A stretch of 7,492 nt of DNA from Chitinophagaceae bacterium (GTDB lineage Bacteria > Bacteroidota > Bacteroidia > Chitinophagales > Chitinophagaceae), in contig JAEUVI010000303.1 in NCBI GenBank assembly GCA_016787105.1, forward strand, positions 1 through 7,492. The letters run 5' to 3'. Below are positions 6,955-7,492 of this stretch, piece by piece; the first letter of the stretch is position 1; each line of letters opens with the position of its first letter. A program made the position numbers and the translations under genes. The notes below the pieces were generated by a model, which saw nothing but the letters and a program-made list of their open reading frames with translations, made no database searches and was not told the origin of the DNA.

Positions 6955-7492
6955 TCAGGATTTGTTATTTGCTTCTTTTTTCAGTTTTTTCTTTACTACA
7001 TCAGCGGGGTATTTCAATGCCAGTTTTCTGATTTCAAAACTGAATTCCATAAACGTTTCTTCCCAGAGTTTTGCTTCCTCTTCCGTGTATTCATAAAAGC
7101 CATGCGCATTGGCTACTCCTTTGCCGCCACTTTTTACAATGTCATCAATGAGCTTTGGCATTGTTGTCTGGTTATTCAATGTTGGAAATAAATCTTTCAT
7201 TACTGTATGGTAAGCAGGTACGCCGGTTAAGTCCATCCAGCGGAAAACGCCTACTAACGTCATCCAATAGCCGGCATTATTGCGGCAGGCCCTGTCTACA
7301 TCTTCTACTGTGGCATAGCCATTTTCTACAAGATAAAAAGCTTCGCGGTACATCGCGTACATCAACCGGTTGGTAATAAAGCCGCGGATATCTTTTCTTA
7401 CAAGTGTCGGCTCCTTTCCCCATTTGTGCGATAATTCATACAATGCTTCAGCCAGCGTTACATCGCTTTTATCGCCGCATATAACTTCCAGG
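6955..7492 (-). CDS. 3-hydroxyacyl-CoA dehydrogenase-family protein, C-terminal part (5' end outside window)
   Basis: The frame is open from the right edge for 178 residues to a TGA at 6955-6957. The visible part begins LEVICGDKSD, the linker at the end of the NAD-binding domain, continues with KEPTLVRKDIRGFITNRL (family pattern GFxxNR) and then gives the helical C-terminal dimerisation domain (REAFYLVENGYATVEDVDRA, MDLTGV). The Rossmann domain with its GxGxxG should lie beyond the edge. A TTG near 7443 is an internal codon, not the start. Enzymes of this family oxidise L-3-hydroxyacyl-CoA with NAD. The helical domain also resembles the lambda-crystallin, L-gulonate or carnitine dehydrogenase branch, so the substrate is uncertain. 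The tail is lysine-rich (KKKLKKEANNKS). The tight link to the dipeptidase gene suggests co-transcription. Confidence 0.88.
   Translation of the reverse strand, partial: LEVICGDKSDVTLAEALYELSHKWGKEPTLVRKDIRGFITNRLMYAMYREAFYLVENGYATVEDVDRACRNNAGYWMTLVGVFRWMDLTGVPAYHTVMKDLFPTLNNQTTMPKLIDDIVKSGGKGVANAHGFYEYTEEEAKLWEETFMEFSFEIRKLALKYPADVVKKKLKKEANNKS

Noticed and set aside
6519..7031. 170-codon plus-strand open frame
   Set aside because: It lies antisense across the dipeptidase N-terminus and the dehydrogenase end, both of which carry strong family motifs.
6955..7443. Short 162-residue dehydrogenase starting at TTG 7443
   Set aside because: The frame continues upstream to the window edge with family-consistent residues, so the gene is cut by the window, not short.

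Overview
The window looks like chromosomal DNA from a member of the Bacteroidota, plausibly a Chitinophagaceae-type soil or freshwater glycan degrader. The assignment rests on a SusC/RagA-type TonB-dependent transporter, the lack of purine-rich Shine-Dalgarno sequences before the starts, AT-rich intergenic DNA, and a Tat-exported GH109-like enzyme. The genus is inference.

All five genes lie on the minus strand, so transcription runs from high to low coordinates. In that order they are: the C-terminal part of a 3-hydroxyacyl-CoA dehydrogenase-family protein (6955-7492, N-terminus outside the window); an M19 membrane-dipeptidase-family metallopeptidase (5879-6952), only 2 bases after it; a Tat-signal Gfo/Idh/MocA-fold protein best matching GH109 alpha-N-acetylgalactosaminidase (4383-5723); a ROK-family transcriptional regulator with an N-terminal winged helix (3044-4240); and the first 891 codons of a SusC-like outer-membrane transporter (1-2674), whose C-terminus and any SusD partner lie beyond the left edge.

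The dehydrogenase and dipeptidase are probably co-transcribed. The other genes are separated by gaps of 155, 142 and 369 bases, so each may have its own promoter. The 369-base gap before susC holds two palindromes sharing the core CAACCGnTTG, with centres exactly 21 bp apart. They look like tandem operators. The ROK gene has its own inverted repeat just before its start, and the GH109 gene ends in a hairpin that overlaps its stop codon.

The simplest reading is one edge of a polysaccharide or glycoconjugate utilisation locus. The transporter would import an oligosaccharide, the exported GH109 enzyme would trim terminal sugars such as alpha-GalNAc, and the ROK protein would sense a sugar and control the transporter. 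Whether the dipeptidase and dehydrogenase belong to the same pathway is open. I saw no mobile element, CRISPR array, RNA gene or phage gene, and nothing that clearly amounts to a new system. The most distinctive signal is the regulatory DNA around the ROK-susC junction.
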